Notes under the pieces: generated by a model
The model's input: only the letters and a program-made list of their open reading frames with translations
What the model was told of the DNA's origin: nothing
The model's database searches: none
Program-made: the position numbers and the translations under genes
Assembly (NCBI RefSeq): GCF_002917095.1
Contig: NZ_PQGA01000002.1
Coordinates: 620,001-684,000 of the forward strand
DNA: 64,000 nt
Origin: Paraburkholderia eburnea
GTDB taxonomy: Bacteria; Pseudomonadota; Gammaproteobacteria; Burkholderiales; Burkholderiaceae
Direction: 5' to 3'
Part shown: positions 47,900-58,715 of the stretch, one piece after another
How positions within the stretch are numbered: the stretch's first letter is position 1
How the letters are laid out: each line of letters begins with the position of its first letter

Positions 47900-50476
47900 A
47901 TGGTCCAGGTTTTCTTGTCGCGGGGCGCACTGACGCAGCGCTATCGGGCGCGCGCCGGCGAGCGGGACACGGCAGCGGCAGGCGCGACGGCAACGGCGCG
48001 GGATGCGCGTGAAGCAATCGAAACGGGGAATGACCACGCGGATCATGGCGCCGAGGATAGCCATGCTCGCGGCCACGCGCATGACCACTCGCACGATCAT
48101 GGCGACCACGGGCAGGCGTGCAGCCACGGCCACGGCGACGATCACGCGCCGAAGCACGCACACGATCACGCGCATGACCACGGCCATGCCCATGATCACA
48201 GCGATCATGACCACACCGGCCATGCGGGCGCATCCTGCTGCCACGGCGCCGAGCCCCGGACCGGACGCGGCCGTCCGGCGGCGCCCGCGCCCGAGGGCAC
48301 GCAGCGCGCGCGTTACCGCATCGACAACATGGATTGCCCGACCGAAGAACGGCTGATCCGCAACCGCCTCGAACCCATGCCGGGCGTCGCGCGCCTCGAC
48401 TTCGACCTGCTGGCGCGCGAGCTGACCGTCTATCACACGCTGCCCGACGCGCAGCCGCTCGAAACCGCACTGCGCGCGCTCGACATGGCGCCGCGCGCGC
48501 TTGCCGAAGGCGACGATGCGAGCGCACCTGCAACCGCGCCGGGCCTCGCGATGCGCCAGAAGCTGCTGCTTGCCGCCAGCGGCCTCGCCGCCGCGGGCGC
48601 CGAAGTGCTCGCCTGGACGACGGGCCACGAAGCGGGCGTGCCGGTGCTGGTCTGCGCGGCGGTCTCGCTGCTGTGCGCGGGCCTGCCGACGCTCAAGAAA
48701 GGCTGGATCGCGCTCAAGAATTTCACGATCAATATCTACTTCCTGATGTCGCTGGCGGTCGCCGGGGCGATCGCGATCGGCAAGTGGCCGGAAGCGGCCA
48801 TGGTCGTGTTCCTGTTCGCGCTGGCGGAGGAAATCGAGGCGCTGTCGCTGGAGCGTGCGCGTCACGCGATCCGCTCGCTCACCGCGCTCGCGCCCGAAAC
48901 CGCCGAGGTCTGGTTTGTCGATGCGAGCGCTGGTGCGCCGCAAGGCGAATGGCGCACCCGTGCGGTCGCCGAAGTCGCGGTCGGCGCGCGTATCCGCGTG
49001 CGCACGGGCGAGCGCGTGCCGGTCGATGCGCGCGTCGCCACCGGCCGCGCGGCGCTCGATCAGGCGCCCATCACCGGCGAAAGCCTGCCCGTCGACAAGA
49101 CCGAGGGCGATGCGCTTTATGCAGGCAGCATCGTCGTCGATGGCGTGGTGGAAGCGACGGTCACCGCGACCGCGCGCGACAGCACGCTCGCGCGCATCGC
49201 CGCGGCGGTGCAGGACGCGCAGGCACAGCGCGCGCCGACACAACGTTTCGTCGATCAGTTCGCCCGTTACTACACGCCCGCCGTGGTCGCGTTCGCGGTG
49301 CTGATTGCGCTGGGCGGTCCGCTCGTGTTCGGCGGCGCGTGGAGCGCATGGCTCTACAAGGCGCTCGTGCTGCTCGTTATCGCTTGCCCGTGCGCACTGG
49401 TGGTCGCGACGCCGGTGACGGTCGTGAGCGGCCTCGCGGCGGCGGCGCGCAACGGCATTCTCGTGAAGGGCGGCGTGTGGCTCGAACGCGGCCGCCTGCT
49501 CAAGGCCGTGGCGCTCGACAAGACGGGCACGCTCACGCTCGGCGCGCCGCAACTAACTGACGTTCTCACGCTGGGCGCGTTGCCGAAGTCTGAAGCCCTG
49601 CGCCTGGCCGCGAGCCTCGACGAGGCGAGCACACATCCTGTCGCCCGCGCGATCGTGGCGGGCTGGCGGGCGCTCGACGGGCAGGCATCGCTGGAAAAAA
49701 TAGACGACTTCGCGGTCATCAACGGCCTGGGCGTGACAGGGCGGATGGGCGGTCAGCACGGCGAGGCCTGGCACCTGGGCAACCATCGGCTGGTGGAGTC
49801 GCTGGGCTTGTGTTCGCCGGAACTGGAAACGCAGCTCGCGCGTCTCGAAGCGGCGGGTAAGACCGCAATCGTGCTGTGCTCCTCGCGCGAGCCGGTGGCG
49901 CTCTTCGCGGTCGCCGACGCGGTGCGGTCCGAGAGCGCGCCTGCCGTGCGTGCGCTCAAGCGCCTGGGCGTGACGCCCGTGATGCTGAGCGGCGACAACC
50001 CGACCACGGCGCGTGCGATCGCCGGGCCGCTCGGCATCGACGACGCGCGCGGCAATCTGCTGCCGCAGGACAAGCAGGACGCGATCGCCGAACTCTCGGC
50101 GACGCGCGGCATGACGGCGATGGTCGGCGACGGCGTGAACGACGCGCCTGCGCTGGCGCGCGCCGACATCGGCTTCGCGATGGGAGCGGCGGGCACGGCG
50201 ACGGCGCTCGAAACCGCCGATGTCGCGATCATGGACGACGATCCGCGCAAGATCGCGGCGTTCATCGGGCTGAGCCGCAAGGTCTCGGCGGTGCTGATGC
50301 AGAACATCGCGCTCGCGCTGGGGATCAAGGTGGTGTTCCTGGCGCTCGCGCTGGTGGGCGAGGCGACGCTCTGGATGGCCGTGTTCGCGGACGTGGGGGC
50401 GAGTCTGCTGGTGGTGGCCAACGGATTGCGGGTGCGCCGGCATTTCGCGGATCGTTCGGCCACGCTGGCGGGCTGA
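47900..50476 (+). CDS. P1B-type Cd/Zn/Pb-exporting ATPase with His-rich N-terminus
   Basis: 858 residues, longer than ZntA/CadA (about 730) because of an N-terminal stretch (about 40-115) with more than 25 histidines in HxHDH-like repeats. A heavy-metal-associated domain follows (RIDNMDCPTEERLIR: MDCPTEE metal site), then the pump: ITGESLPV, the metal-binding CPC at 496-498, phosphorylated D540 in DKTGTLTLG, hinge MVGDGVNDAPAL. Exports divalent soft metals from the cytoplasm. The His-rich part may buffer or sense Zn or Cd. It is controlled by the CadR-like gene; GGGAG precedes ATG 47900. Confidence 0.93.
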   Translation: MVQVFLSRGALTQRYRARAGERDTAAAGATATARDAREAIETGNDHADHGAEDSHARGHAHDHSHDHGDHGQACSHGHGDDHAPKHAHDHAHDHGHAHDHSDHDHTGHAGASCCHGAEPRTGRGRPAAPAPEGTQRARYRIDNMDCPTEERLIRNRLEPMPGVARLDFDLLARELTVYHTLPDAQPLETALRALDMAPRALAEGDDASAPATAPGLAMRQKLLLAASGLAAAGAEVLAWTTGHEAGVPVLVCAAVSLLCAGLPTLKKGWIALKNFTINIYFLMSLAVAGAIAIGKWPEAAMVVFLFALAEEIEALSLERARHAIRSLTALAPETAEVWFVDASAGAPQGEWRTRAVAEVAVGARIRVRTGERVPVDARVATGRAALDQAPITGESLPVDKTEGDALYAGSIVVDGVVEATVTATARDSTLARIAAAVQDAQAQRAPTQRFVDQFARYYTPAVVAFAVLIALGGPLVFGGAWSAWLYKALVLLVIACPCALVVATPVTVVSGLAAAARNGILVKGGVWLERGRLLKAVALDKTGTLTLGAPQLTDVLTLGALPKSEALRLAASLDEASTHPVARAIVAGWRALDGQASLEKIDDFAVINGLGVTGRMGGQHGEAWHLGNHRLVESLGLCSPELETQLARLEAAGKTAIVLCSSREPVALFAVADAVRSESAPAVRALKRLGVTPVMLSGDNPTTARAIAGPLGIDDARGNLLPQDKQDAIAELSATRGMTAMVGDGVNDAPALARADIGFAMGAAGTATALETADVAIMDDDPRKIAAFIGLSRKVSAVLMQNIALALGIKVVFLALALVGEATLWMAVFADVGASLLVVANGLRVRRHFADRSATLAG

Positions 50477-50483
50477 GTTATCG

Positions 50484-50508
50484 GCGAGCCTTTTCGGCTC
50501 GCTGTTTT
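50484..50508 (+). terminator. terminator after the metal ATPase
   Basis: GCGAGCC pairs with GGCTCGC across TTTTC, followed by TGTTTT. Confidence 0.75.
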
Positions 50509-50614
50509 CACTCTTATGCAACTAACAGCCAAACCAGCACGCATCCGACCGCAAAAGACTCAGGTGGCACGAAAACACGCAAGCGCAAGTCTCAACCGTT
50601 GCGCGCGCCGCAAG

Positions 50615-53600
50615 TCAGCCAGCGCGCGTCAAGGCGGACCGCAGCCGAGCCTGAGTTGCGGCATCGAAATCGCCGCGAAACTCCACACGCCCCGCAATCA
50701 ACGTGGCGACGGGCAAACCGCCCTGAAATACAACGCGGTTCCCCGCGACGGCCGGCACTTTCTCGCCCGGCAGCACGGAGCCGAGCAGGTTGAGCGGATC
50801 GGACGCGGCGATGCAGACCGGCGCGGCGTCGTCTGCCGGATCTTGCCCGCCGCGCCGCCGAACCTCGCGCAGCAGCGGGATCGCTTCGGGCAGCGCGAAC
50901 TGCTCGCCGGAAAGCCCCGTCACGAAGCGGCCGCCACGCACGTGGCCACGCGCCTCCATGCGATGCAGCACGCGCAGGAGATCGCGCCACGGCGGCAGCC
51001 AGGGCGCTTCGCGCGCCAGCAATTGCCAGCAGATCACGCCGTAGCGGCGCAACAGAACGTTCGCCACGTGTTCGAGCAATTCGGCATCGGCGGGCAAGCG
51101 GCGAGTCTGCGCGACGTGCTTAGGCGTTTGTGCGGCGTCATCAGCTTCCGGCGGCAACGTCACGCGCCGCAGCACCGCCCAGCGTCCCGCATCGGCCATC
51201 GACCCGACCAGCGGCCCGAAGCCGCGCGGCCTTCGCTTGCCGTGATACGCCGAACGTTTCGCCGCAGGGCGCACCAACGCTCGCAGTCCCGCAAAACTAT
51301 CCGCGTTCACGAGACCCGCCGCCACCAGCTCGCCGAGTGCGCTTTCCAGCTCGACGCCAAGCAGATGCGCGTCGGCGGCCAGTTCATCGAAGAACATCGC
51401 GCCGTGACGCAGCAGCGCGTCATAGACGCGCCGCGCGCGCGCCGCGGGTTGGGCCTCGGGCGCGTCGAGCAAGGCGGTCCAGCGCATCAGCTCGCGGCGC
51501 GGCAGCAGCACGACGGGCGTGCTGCGTACGGTGGCCGTGGCGGCCGAGGCCGCGCGCGCAGGCAGCCGCGCCCACGCGAGCCGTCCCGAACGGCACAGAT
51601 CGTCGAGCAGTATCGGCGAGTAATCGTCGATGCGCGCGGGCAGGATCTCGTCCTCCCACGCAAGCGCCGACGCCTCCCAGCCTTCGAGCTGATCGAGCAT
51701 TGCCGCAAGCGCATCCCGACCGGAGCCACGGGAGCCCGGTGCGACGTGCTGCCATTCGAGCAGGAAACGCATGAAATCGTGGCGCTCGACCGGCTCGATT
51801 TCACGGCGCAGCTTGCGCACGGTGTAACGGTGGATGCGCGCGAGCAGGTGACGTTCGCACCACTCCTCGTCGGGCGCGCCCGGCGTGAAGCGCCCGCGCA
51901 TAACCGTGCCCTCGGCTTCGAGCCGCGTGAGGGCGAGGGCGGCCACGCTTGCCTCCAGCGCAAGCGGCCGCGCCACCTGCGCGACGCCCAGCGGTCCAAA
52001 GCCCGAAAGCCGCGCCCGTATCAGTTCGACCAGCGCGGAGTCCTCGCTCCACGGTTCGCCACGAGGGTCGGCGCGCAGGGCGTCCGGAACGTGAAGCGGC
52101 GGCTCGCAGCGCGCCTGCGGATAAATCGCCCGCACGCAGGCCAGCCGTTCGATGCCGACCCACAGTGCTTCGTGATCGGCTACGGCCAGGCGCGTCGCGC
52201 GACCGCTCGCGGCGAGTTCCTCAAGCCATCCGTCCCAGCCGCTCGCTTGCACTTCGCCTTGGGCAAGCGCACCGAGCGTGTTGAGCGCGTCGTGCATTTC
52301 GTCGGCGTTGCGAACCTGCGGCCAGGCTTCTTCGCGCACGCTCGCGATGGCGTCGAGATCGAGCGCGCCCAGATCGTCGGCGGATTCGGGGTCGCTCCAG
52401 CGCCGCGACAGCACGGCCTGGGTGCGCCGCTCCTCGATGGGCGCGTCGTCCAGAAACGCGTAGGGACGCGCGGTGAGGATTTCGGCGGCGAGCGGCGAGG
52501 GCGCCGGCAACTCGCGCGTCACGAGGCGCACGGCGCCGGATTCCATGCGGCGCAGCAGCGCGAGCCATGTTTCGGTGTCCATCGCATCGTGCAGGCAGTC
52601 ATCGAGCGTTTGATCGACGAGCGGATGCTCCGGAATTTCGCGCTCGCCCGCGAGATTTTCGACACAGGCCACCTGATCGGGAAACACGGCGGCGAGCAGG
52701 TCTTCGCTGCGCATGCGCTGGATCTGCGGCGGCGTCTTGCGCCCGCCGCTCTGGCGCGGCAGCGCGAGCGCTGCGGTCGCGTTCCAGCGCCAGCGCACGC
52801 CAAACAGCGGCGCATCCAGCAGCGCTTGTACCAGCAGATGCTCGGCGGAATTCGAATGCAGATAGCGCCACACTTCGTCGAGCGCAAAGCTGTGCGCCCC
52901 TGTCAGCGAAAGAATGATGGCGTCTTCGGTGGCGGCCGCCTGAAGCTCGAAGTTGAACTGGCGGCAAAAGCGCTTGCGCAGTGCAAGGCCCCACGCGCGG
53001 TTCGTGCGGCTGCCATAGGGCGAGTGAATGACGAGTTGCGTGCCGCCGGATTCGTCGAAGAAACGCTCCATCACGAGCGTGTCATGCGTGGGCAACACGG
53101 TCAGCGCCTGGCGCGCGCGCGCCAGATAGTCGACGATCTGACGCGCGGCGGCATCCTCCAGGCCGAGCGCATCGCAAAGCCAGGCTGTGGCGCGCTCGAT
53201 TGCGATTGCATCGGTGGCAGAGGATTGGGCATCCGGATGATTCGAGCCTTCGCCCAGTTTCGCTTCGATCTGCGCCCGCAGGCGCGAAATCGCCGACGAC
53301 AGCTCGTCGCTGCGGCCCGGCGCCTCGCCGAGCCAGAACGGAATGTTGGGCGGCTGGCCCTGCGCGTCCTCGACACGCACGCGGCCCGCCTCGATACGCA
53401 GAATGCGATACGACGCGTTGCCGAGCTGGAACACGTCGCCGGCCAGACTCTCGACGGCGAAATCCTCGTTCACGGTGCCAATCTGCACGCTCTGCGGTTC
53501 GAGCAGCACGGCGTAATCGGCGTTGTCGGGAATCGTGCCGCCCGATGTCAGCGCGACCAGCCTCGCGCCGCGCCGCGCGCGCAGCGTCTGGCTCACGACA

Positions 53601-55081
53601 TCGCGATGCAGATACGCGGCGCGCGGGCCATGACGGCTCGTGTAGCCCTCGGCGAGCATGCGCAGCACCGTGTCGAAGCGCGCCCGATCGAGCTGCGCAT
53701 AAGGCGCGCTGCGCCGCACGAGCGCGTAGAGCGCGTCCTCGCTCCATTCCTGACAGGCGACTTCCGCGACGATCTGTTGCGCGAGCACGTCGAGCGGCGC
53801 GTGCGGCAGCGTGATGCGGTCCAGTTCGCCGCGCCGCACGCAGTCGAGCAGGGCCGTGCACTCGATCAGATCGTCGCGCGAAGTCGGGAAGAGCCGTCCT
53901 TTCGGCGTGCCGCCGACCTGGTGCCCGGAGCGCCCGACGCGCTGCAAAAACGCCGCGATCGAGCGCGGCGAGCCGATCTGCACGACGAGATCGACATCGC
54001 CGATATCGATGCCGAGTTCGAGCGAGGCCGTCGCCACCAGCACGCGCAGATCGCCGCGCTTGAGCCGCTGTTCGGCCTCGAAACGGTGCTCGCGCGCGAG
54101 GCTGCCGTGATGCGCGGCCACGGCGTCGTTGCCCAGGCGGTCGGTGAGATGGCGCGCGACGCGCTCGGCCATGCGCCGCGTGTTGACGAATACCAGCGTG
54201 GTGCGATGCATCGCGACGAGTTCGGCCATGCGGTCGTAGACGCGCTCCCAGACATCGTTCGCCATGATCGCTTCGAGCGGCACGGGCGGCACTTCGAGCG
54301 CGAGATCGCGCTCGCGTGCGTGACCGGCATCGACGATTTCGCAGGCCGGCGGCGCGTTGGCGTCGTCGCCCATGCCCACCAGAAAGCGCGCGACGGTTTC
54401 GATGGGCTTTTGCGTCGCCGAAAGACCGATGCGCAGCGGCGGCGCGGCGCATAGCGCATCGAGCCGTTCGAGGCTCAATGCCAGGTGCGCGCCGCGCTTG
54501 TTGCCCGCTACGGCGTGAATTTCATCGACGATGACGGTGCGCGCGCTCGCCAGCATGCGCCGGCCCGACTCCGAGCCGAGCAGCACGTAAAGCGATTCCG
54601 GCGTGGTCACGAGAATATGCGGCGCCCGGCGGCGCAGCGCGGCGCGCTCGGGCTGCGGCGTGTCGCCGGTGCGCACGGCCGCGCGGATGTCGACCGGCGG
54701 CAGGCCGAGCCGCGCGAGTTCATCGCCGATGCCGGCGAGCGGCCGTTCGAGGTTCAGGTGGATATCGTTCGAGAGCGCCTTGAGCGGCGAGACATAGACC
54801 ACCAGCGTCGCATCGGGCAGCGCGCCGCCGTTGGCAAGCCCCTCGCGCACCAGCGCGTCGATGGCGGTGAGAAAGGCCGTGAGCGTCTTGCCCGAGCCTG
54901 TGGGCGCGGCGACCAGGGTGGCGCGACGGCTTTCGATCAGCGGCCAGGCGGCGCGCTGCGCGGGCGTCGGCGCGTCGAAGCTGCGCCGGAACCAGGCGGC
55001 CACTGCCGGGTGGAAGAGGGCGAGCGGGTCGTCCGGCTGGGACGCGATGGGCGCGATGGGCGTGGAAGGGAGCGAGGCCAT
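50615..55081 (-). CDS. lhr: Lhr-type DEAD/DEAH helicase
   Basis: 1488 residues, the full-length Lhr size. Walker A APTGSGKT (60-66), DEIH box 186-189 and helicase motifs [20 protein letters not shown] and [11 protein letters not shown] make up the two RecA domains. The winged-helix and Lhr-specific beta-barrel follow (Lhr core, about 900 residues), then the large C-terminal domain. ATG 55081 is used; GTG at 55087 would add two residues. Lhr is a 3'-5' RNA:DNA and DNA helicase linked to repair and RNA metabolism. Its C-terminus meets no other gene within 130 bp. Confidence 0.95.
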   Translation of the reverse strand: MASLPSTPIAPIASQPDDPLALFHPAVAAWFRRSFDAPTPAQRAAWPLIESRRATLVAAPTGSGKTLTAFLTAIDALVREGLANGGALPDATLVVYVSPLKALSNDIHLNLERPLAGIGDELARLGLPPVDIRAAVRTGDTPQPERAALRRRAPHILVTTPESLYVLLGSESGRRMLASARTVIVDEIHAVAGNKRGAHLALSLERLDALCAAPPLRIGLSATQKPIETVARFLVGMGDDANAPPACEIVDAGHARERDLALEVPPVPLEAIMANDVWERVYDRMAELVAMHRTTLVFVNTRRMAERVARHLTDRLGNDAVAAHHGSLAREHRFEAEQRLKRGDLRVLVATASLELGIDIGDVDLVVQIGSPRSIAAFLQRVGRSGHQVGGTPKGRLFPTSRDDLIECTALLDCVRRGELDRITLPHAPLDVLAQQIVAEVACQEWSEDALYALVRRSAPYAQLDRARFDTVLRMLAEGYTSRHGPRAAYLHRDVVSQTLRARRGARLVALTSGGTIPDNADYAVLLEPQSVQIGTVNEDFAVESLAGDVFQLGNASYRILRIEAGRVRVEDAQGQPPNIPFWLGEAPGRSDELSSAISRLRAQIEAKLGEGSNHPDAQSSATDAIAIERATAWLCDALGLEDAAARQIVDYLARARQALTVLPTHDTLVMERFFDESGGTQLVIHSPYGSRTNRAWGLALRKRFCRQFNFELQAAATEDAIILSLTGAHSFALDEVWRYLHSNSAEHLLVQALLDAPLFGVRWRWNATAALALPRQSGGRKTPPQIQRMRSEDLLAAVFPDQVACVENLAGEREIPEHPLVDQTLDDCLHDAMDTETWLALLRRMESGAVRLVTRELPAPSPLAAEILTARPYAFLDDAPIEERRTQAVLSRRWSDPESADDLGALDLDAIASVREEAWPQVRNADEMHDALNTLGALAQGEVQASGWDGWLEELAASGRATRLAVADHEALWVGIERLACVRAIYPQARCEPPLHVPDALRADPRGEPWSEDSALVELIRARLSGFGPLGVAQVARPLALEASVAALALTRLEAEGTVMRGRFTPGAPDEEWCERHLLARIHRYTVRKLRREIEPVERHDFMRFLLEWQHVAPGSRGSGRDALAAMLDQLEGWEASALAWEDEILPARIDDYSPILLDDLCRSGRLAWARLPARAASAATATVRSTPVVLLPRRELMRWTALLDAPEAQPAARARRVYDALLRHGAMFFDELAADAHLLGVELESALGELVAAGLVNADSFAGLRALVRPAAKRSAYHGKRRPRGFGPLVGSMADAGRWAVLRRVTLPPEADDAAQTPKHVAQTRRLPADAELLEHVANVLLRRYGVICWQLLAREAPWLPPWRDLLRVLHRMEARGHVRGGRFVTGLSGEQFALPEAIPLLREVRRRGGQDPADDAAPVCIAASDPLNLLGSVLPGEKVPAVAGNRVVFQGGLPVATLIAGRVEFRGDFDAATQARLRSALTRAG

Positions 55082-55320
55082 AGGCACAAGGTTTGGGGGC
55101 GCGCGATGCGGGTTTCAAGGCGGGTCGAGACCGCAATCCGCGCGCGCATTCAGGCAGTCTCGCAAATTTCCGGCCCCGCCGCCTGGACTTGCCACGCCCG
55201 CGCCGCGTTTCACCATGCGGTGGCCCGGCGCTTGCCTTCGGCAGACCTTGCCCGAACGCAGTATGCTCGCCCCGCTGGATGTCCCTTCGATGTTCCCTCG
55301 ACCCTCGACGGAGTTTTCCC

Positions 55321-56364
55321 ATGCGATACAACCCGCTCGGCCGCACTGGCCTGTTTGTTTCCGAGCTGTGTCTCGGCACCATGACTTTCGGCGGCGGCGC
55401 CGGCATCTGGAACCAGATCGGCGATCTGCAGCAGGCCGATGCCGAACGTCTCGTCGGCCGCGCGCTCGACGCCGGCATCAACTTTATCGACACCGCGGAC
55501 GTCTATTCCCAGGGTGTCTCCGAGCAGATCACCGGTCAGGCGCTCAAGAACCTCAAGATCGCGCGCGATCAGGTGGTGGTGGCGACCAAGGTGCTCGGCG
55601 AAATGGGGCCGTCGCCGAATCAGCGGGGCGCCACGCGCTATCACATCATGGAAGGCGTAAAGGCGAGTCTCAAGCGTCTGCAGCTCGACCATATCGATCT
55701 CTATCAGATTCACGGTTTCGACCCGGCCACGCCGATCGAGGAAACCGTGCGCGCGTTCGATACGCTCGTGCAGCAAGGTCACGTGCGCTATGTGGGCGTG
55801 TCGAACTGGGCCGCGTGGCAGATCGTGAAGGCGTTGGGCATCGCGCATCATCATGGCCTCGCGCGTTTCGAGTCGCTGCAGGCGTATTACACGATCGCGG
55901 GCCGCGACCTGGAGCGCGAGATCGTGCCGATGCTGGCCAGCGAGGGACTGGGCCTGATGGTGTGGAGCCCGCTTGCGGGCGGATTGCTGAGCGGCAAATA
56001 TGGTCGCGATCAGCAGGGCGAGGCGGGCAGCCGCCGCACGACGTTCGATTTCCCGCCTGTCGAGCGCGAGCGCGCCTGGAATTGCATCGACGCGATGCGG
56101 CCGATCGCGACGCAAAAAGGCGTGTCCGTGGCGCAGATCGCGCTGGCGTGGCTGCTGCATCAGCGCGCGGTGACCACGGTGATCGTCGGCGCAAAGCGCG
56201 TCGATCAACTCGACGACAACATCGCCGCCACCAAGGTCAAGCTGTCGGCCGAGGAACTGGCGATCCTCGACGATGTGAGCGGTCTGCCTGCGGAATATCC
56301 GGGCTGGATGCTGGCGCGTCAAGGCGACGCGCGGCGGGAGCAGTTGCAGCAGGCGCAGCGCTAA
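55321..56364 (+). CDS. aldo/keto reductase
   Basis: 347 residues. (beta/alpha)8-barrel tetrad: Asp in NFIDTADVYS with the Tyr in the same segment, Lys in VVVATKVLG, His in YQIHGFDP. Cofactor-binding KRVDQLDDN near the C-terminus. ATG 55321 has GGAG 7 nt before it. It reduces carbonyl compounds with NADPH; the substrate is unknown. Convergent with the BON gene. Confidence 0.92.
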   Translation: MRYNPLGRTGLFVSELCLGTMTFGGGAGIWNQIGDLQQADAERLVGRALDAGINFIDTADVYSQGVSEQITGQALKNLKIARDQVVVATKVLGEMGPSPNQRGATRYHIMEGVKASLKRLQLDHIDLYQIHGFDPATPIEETVRAFDTLVQQGHVRYVGVSNWAAWQIVKALGIAHHHGLARFESLQAYYTIAGRDLEREIVPMLASEGLGLMVWSPLAGGLLSGKYGRDQQGEAGSRRTTFDFPPVERERAWNCIDAMRPIATQKGVSVAQIALAWLLHQRAVTTVIVGAKRVDQLDDNIAATKVKLSAEELAILDDVSGLPAEYPGWMLARQGDARREQLQQAQR

Positions 56365-56373
56365 TCTGGCAAA

Positions 56374-56405
56374 AAGAAACGCGCGGCCTGGATGCCGCGC
56401 GTTTT
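56374..56405. terminator. bidirectional terminator between the aldo/keto reductase and BON genes
   Basis: ACGCGCGGC pairs with GCCGCGCGT, A-rich on one side and TTTT on the other. Confidence 0.85.
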
Positions 56406-56432
56406 CCTGGCGAGAAGTGTCATTTACGACGC

Positions 56433-56777
56433 TTACTGCGCGGCCACCACCTTCAGGTGGTTCTTCACCGAGTCCACGCCGGACACGCCTTCCACCACCT
56501 GCTTGGCGTTATCGCGGTCCTCGGCGCTCGGCACCGTGCCGGTCAGCGACACGACGCCCTTGCGCGTCTTCACATGAATATGCTCGGATTTCAGGTTCTT
56601 CGTGCCGAGCAGTTCGGCCTTCACCTTGGTGGTGATGGTTGCGTCGTCAACGTGCTGGCCCACGCTTTCGGAGCTGCCCGTGGACGTCGAAGCATTGTTG
56701 GTCTGTGCGCCGGCCATCAGCGCGAAGGTCATGCAGGCCACGCCAGCAGCGGTCTTGAGCATCGGGGTGCGCTTCAT
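56433..56777 (-). CDS. exported BON-domain protein
   Basis: 114 residues. The signal peptide ends at about LMAGAQT; one BON domain follows, with DATITTKVKAELLGTKNL and VSLTGTVPSAEDRDNAKQVV. BON proteins act in the periplasm or envelope (OsmY-like) and are often induced by osmotic stress. CAGGAG precedes the ATG. Confidence 0.9.
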   Translation of the reverse strand: MKRTPMLKTAAGVACMTFALMAGAQTNNASTSTGSSESVGQHVDDATITTKVKAELLGTKNLKSEHIHVKTRKGVVSLTGTVPSAEDRDNAKQVVEGVSGVDSVKNHLKVVAAQ

Positions 56778-57025
56778 CAGAGTTCTCCTGTATGAGTTGA
56801 TGTTCGTGCTTCGATACAGCAAGGTCCGTGCCGCGCCCCGTGGACCCCGTTGCCAAAGCCCGGCGGCACGGGGTTCGAACGCGCGCCACCCTCAACATCC
56901 GATCCGTCGCGTGATGTCTGGAACGCCGGGCATCGGGCACGCAATTTTTCCGCCCGATTGTAAAAACGTCTGTCGATCAATGAATCGGCAGCCGGTGAAT
57001 TTCGTTGCCGCAAGCGTCGATCCCG

Positions 57026-57046
57026 TTACAAAACAAGCGTTTGTAA
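57026..57046. promoter_or_regulatory. inverted repeat TTACAAA-N7-TTTGTAA
   Basis: Perfect 7-bp arms, only 4 bp upstream of the sigma-54 -24 element. At this distance it is more likely a repressor or architectural-protein site than an enhancer. Confidence 0.65.
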
Positions 57047-57050
57047 AAAC

Positions 57051-57066
57051 TGGCATGGGTGTTGCG
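57051..57066 (+). promoter_or_regulatory. sigma-54 promoter (TGGCAT-N5-TTGCG)
   Basis: GG and GC dinucleotides are exactly 12 bases apart, and TGGCA and TTGC match the -24/-12 consensus. The predicted start point near 57077 leaves a leader of about 33 nt to ATG 57110. Confidence 0.7.
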
Positions 57067-57109
57067 TAGAAGGGCGCATTCACTCCACATTTTCACGAAC
57101 GGGACAGCC

Positions 57110-58654
57110 ATGCCTTCCATCGCGTTACAAGCTCGCCAGCATCTGGCGCTGACGCCGCGTCTGCAGCAGGCCGTGCGCCTGTTGCAGCTCTCGTCGCTCG
57201 AATTCCAGCAGGAACTGCGCGAAGCGCTCGACACCAATCCGTTCCTTGAATACGTGCCGCCGGCTTCCGAGACCGGCGAAGCGGCGGAAGCCGCCGAAGG
57301 CGCGGCCGGTATCGGCGCGGCAGCCAGCGAGGCGCCCACGGCGCTCGCCGACATGCCGGGAGGCAGCATGGAAAGCGGCATGGACGGGGGCGCGGCCCAG
57401 GAAACGTCGAGCTATGGCGACGAACAGGGCAACTACAGCGACGAAAACTCGGGCTATCAGGATGAGGGCGGCGGCTATACCGCCGATTTGCCTTCGTCCG
57501 GCTCGCTGCGCTCATCGACTTATCGCGGCTCGGAGGATGGCGATTCAGAAGCCTCCGACTGGGTGCGCGTGCCCATTTCCCTGCGCGATCAGCTACACGA
57601 GGCGCTGCGCCTTTCGCCGCTCGACGAACTCGACCGCGCGGCGGCGCAGATCGTGATCGAAGCGCTTGATGACGATGGCTATCTGCGTCAGGAACTGGCC
57701 GATCTGGTCGAACTCGAAGGCGTCGCCGATATTCTCGACGAGGACCGCCTGCGGGTCGCGCTGTGCGTCGTGCAGACGCTCGACCGGCCGGGCATCGGCG
57801 CGCGTTCGCTGTCCGAATGCCTTGCACTGCAACTCGAAGCGATGCCGGGAGACACGCCGCATCGCGATCTCGCGCTGCAGATCGTCACGCAGCACCTGGA
57901 GCGCCTCGCGCGCCGCGAGAATGGCGAACTGCAACGCCAGCTCGGTTGCGATGCGGCTTCGCTGCAAGCCGCGACGGCGCTGGTGCGCCGTCTCGATCCG
58001 AAGCCGGGCAACCACTATGGCCGCGCCGACGGCGGCTATGTGATCCCCGATGTCATCGTGCGCCAGGTGCGCGGCAAGTGGGTCGTGAGCGTGAATCCGG
58101 CTATCGAGCCGCGCGCGCGCATCCACAAGCTCTACGCTGAAATGTTCGCGCGCTCCGATCAGACCAGCCGCTCGCCGCTCGCGCAACAGCTTCAGGAGGC
58201 GCGCTGGCTGATCCGCAACGCGCACAAGCGCTGCGAAACGATCCTGCGCGTGGGTGAATGCATCGTCGCGCGTCAAAAGGCGTTCTTCCAGTACGGCGAA
58301 ATCGCGCTGCGCCCGATGCTGCTGCGCGATGTCGCCGACGAACTCGGCTTGCACGAATCGACGGTCTCGCGCGCGACCGGCAACAAGTACATGGCCACGC
58401 CGCGCGGCATCTTCGAATTCAAGCGCTTCTTCCCGCGCGAACTGGAGACGCGCACCGGCGGGACGTGTTCGGCGGCGGCGGTCCGCGCGCTGATCAAGGA
58501 AATGATCGACGCTGAAAATCCGCGCGATCCGCTCTCGGATGTCGTGCTCACGCAGGAACTGGAAAAGCAGGGCGTGCGCGTCGCGCGCCGCACGGTGACG
58601 AAGTATCGGCAGATGATGAAGCTGCCGGCTGCGGAAATGCGCCGGCAGATTTAA
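57110..58654 (+). CDS. rpoN: RNA polymerase sigma-54 factor
   Basis: 514 residues. Region I is the Gln/Leu-rich LALTPRLQQAVRLLQLSSLE. A long acidic, Gly/Ser-rich linker (about 45-140) follows, then the core-binding region, and the RpoN box ARRTVTKYRQ at 492-501 (canonical ARRTVAKYRE). The gene is not next to lptB, hpf or ptsN, where the primary rpoN of this group lies, so I infer that it is a second rpoN. Its own sigma-54 promoter implies control by itself or by the other rpoN. Confidence 0.93.
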   Translation: MPSIALQARQHLALTPRLQQAVRLLQLSSLEFQQELREALDTNPFLEYVPPASETGEAAEAAEGAAGIGAAASEAPTALADMPGGSMESGMDGGAAQETSSYGDEQGNYSDENSGYQDEGGGYTADLPSSGSLRSSTYRGSEDGDSEASDWVRVPISLRDQLHEALRLSPLDELDRAAAQIVIEALDDDGYLRQELADLVELEGVADILDEDRLRVALCVVQTLDRPGIGARSLSECLALQLEAMPGDTPHRDLALQIVTQHLERLARRENGELQRQLGCDAASLQAATALVRRLDPKPGNHYGRADGGYVIPDVIVRQVRGKWVVSVNPAIEPRARIHKLYAEMFARSDQTSRSPLAQQLQEARWLIRNAHKRCETILRVGECIVARQKAFFQYGEIALRPMLLRDVADELGLHESTVSRATGNKYMATPRGIFEFKRFFPRELETRTGGTCSAAAVRALIKEMIDAENPRDPLSDVVLTQELEKQGVRVARRTVTKYRQMMKLPAAEMRRQI

Positions 58655-58677
58655 GCGGCGATTGCGTTGTCTCATGT

Positions 58678-58709
58678 AAAAAGCGCACGGAGTTTTGTGC
58701 GCTTTTTTT
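58678..58709. terminator. bidirectional terminator after rpoN
   Basis: AAAAAGCGCAC pairs with GTGCGCTTTTT across 8 bases, with seven T at the right end. It serves the convergent rpoN and darcynin genes. Confidence 0.9.
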
Positions 58710-58715
58710 GCGTCG

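Larger units (their letters stand above)
56778..57109. other. promoter region of the rpoN paralogue
   Basis: 330 bases with no gene. Carries a TTACAAA dyad and a sigma-54 promoter near the right end. Confidence 0.7.

Noticed and set aside
50516..54454. 1312-codon open frame antisense to lhr
   Set aside because: A shadow of the high-GC lhr coding frame: Arg-rich product, no domain, no ribosome site. Lhr on the other strand is complete.
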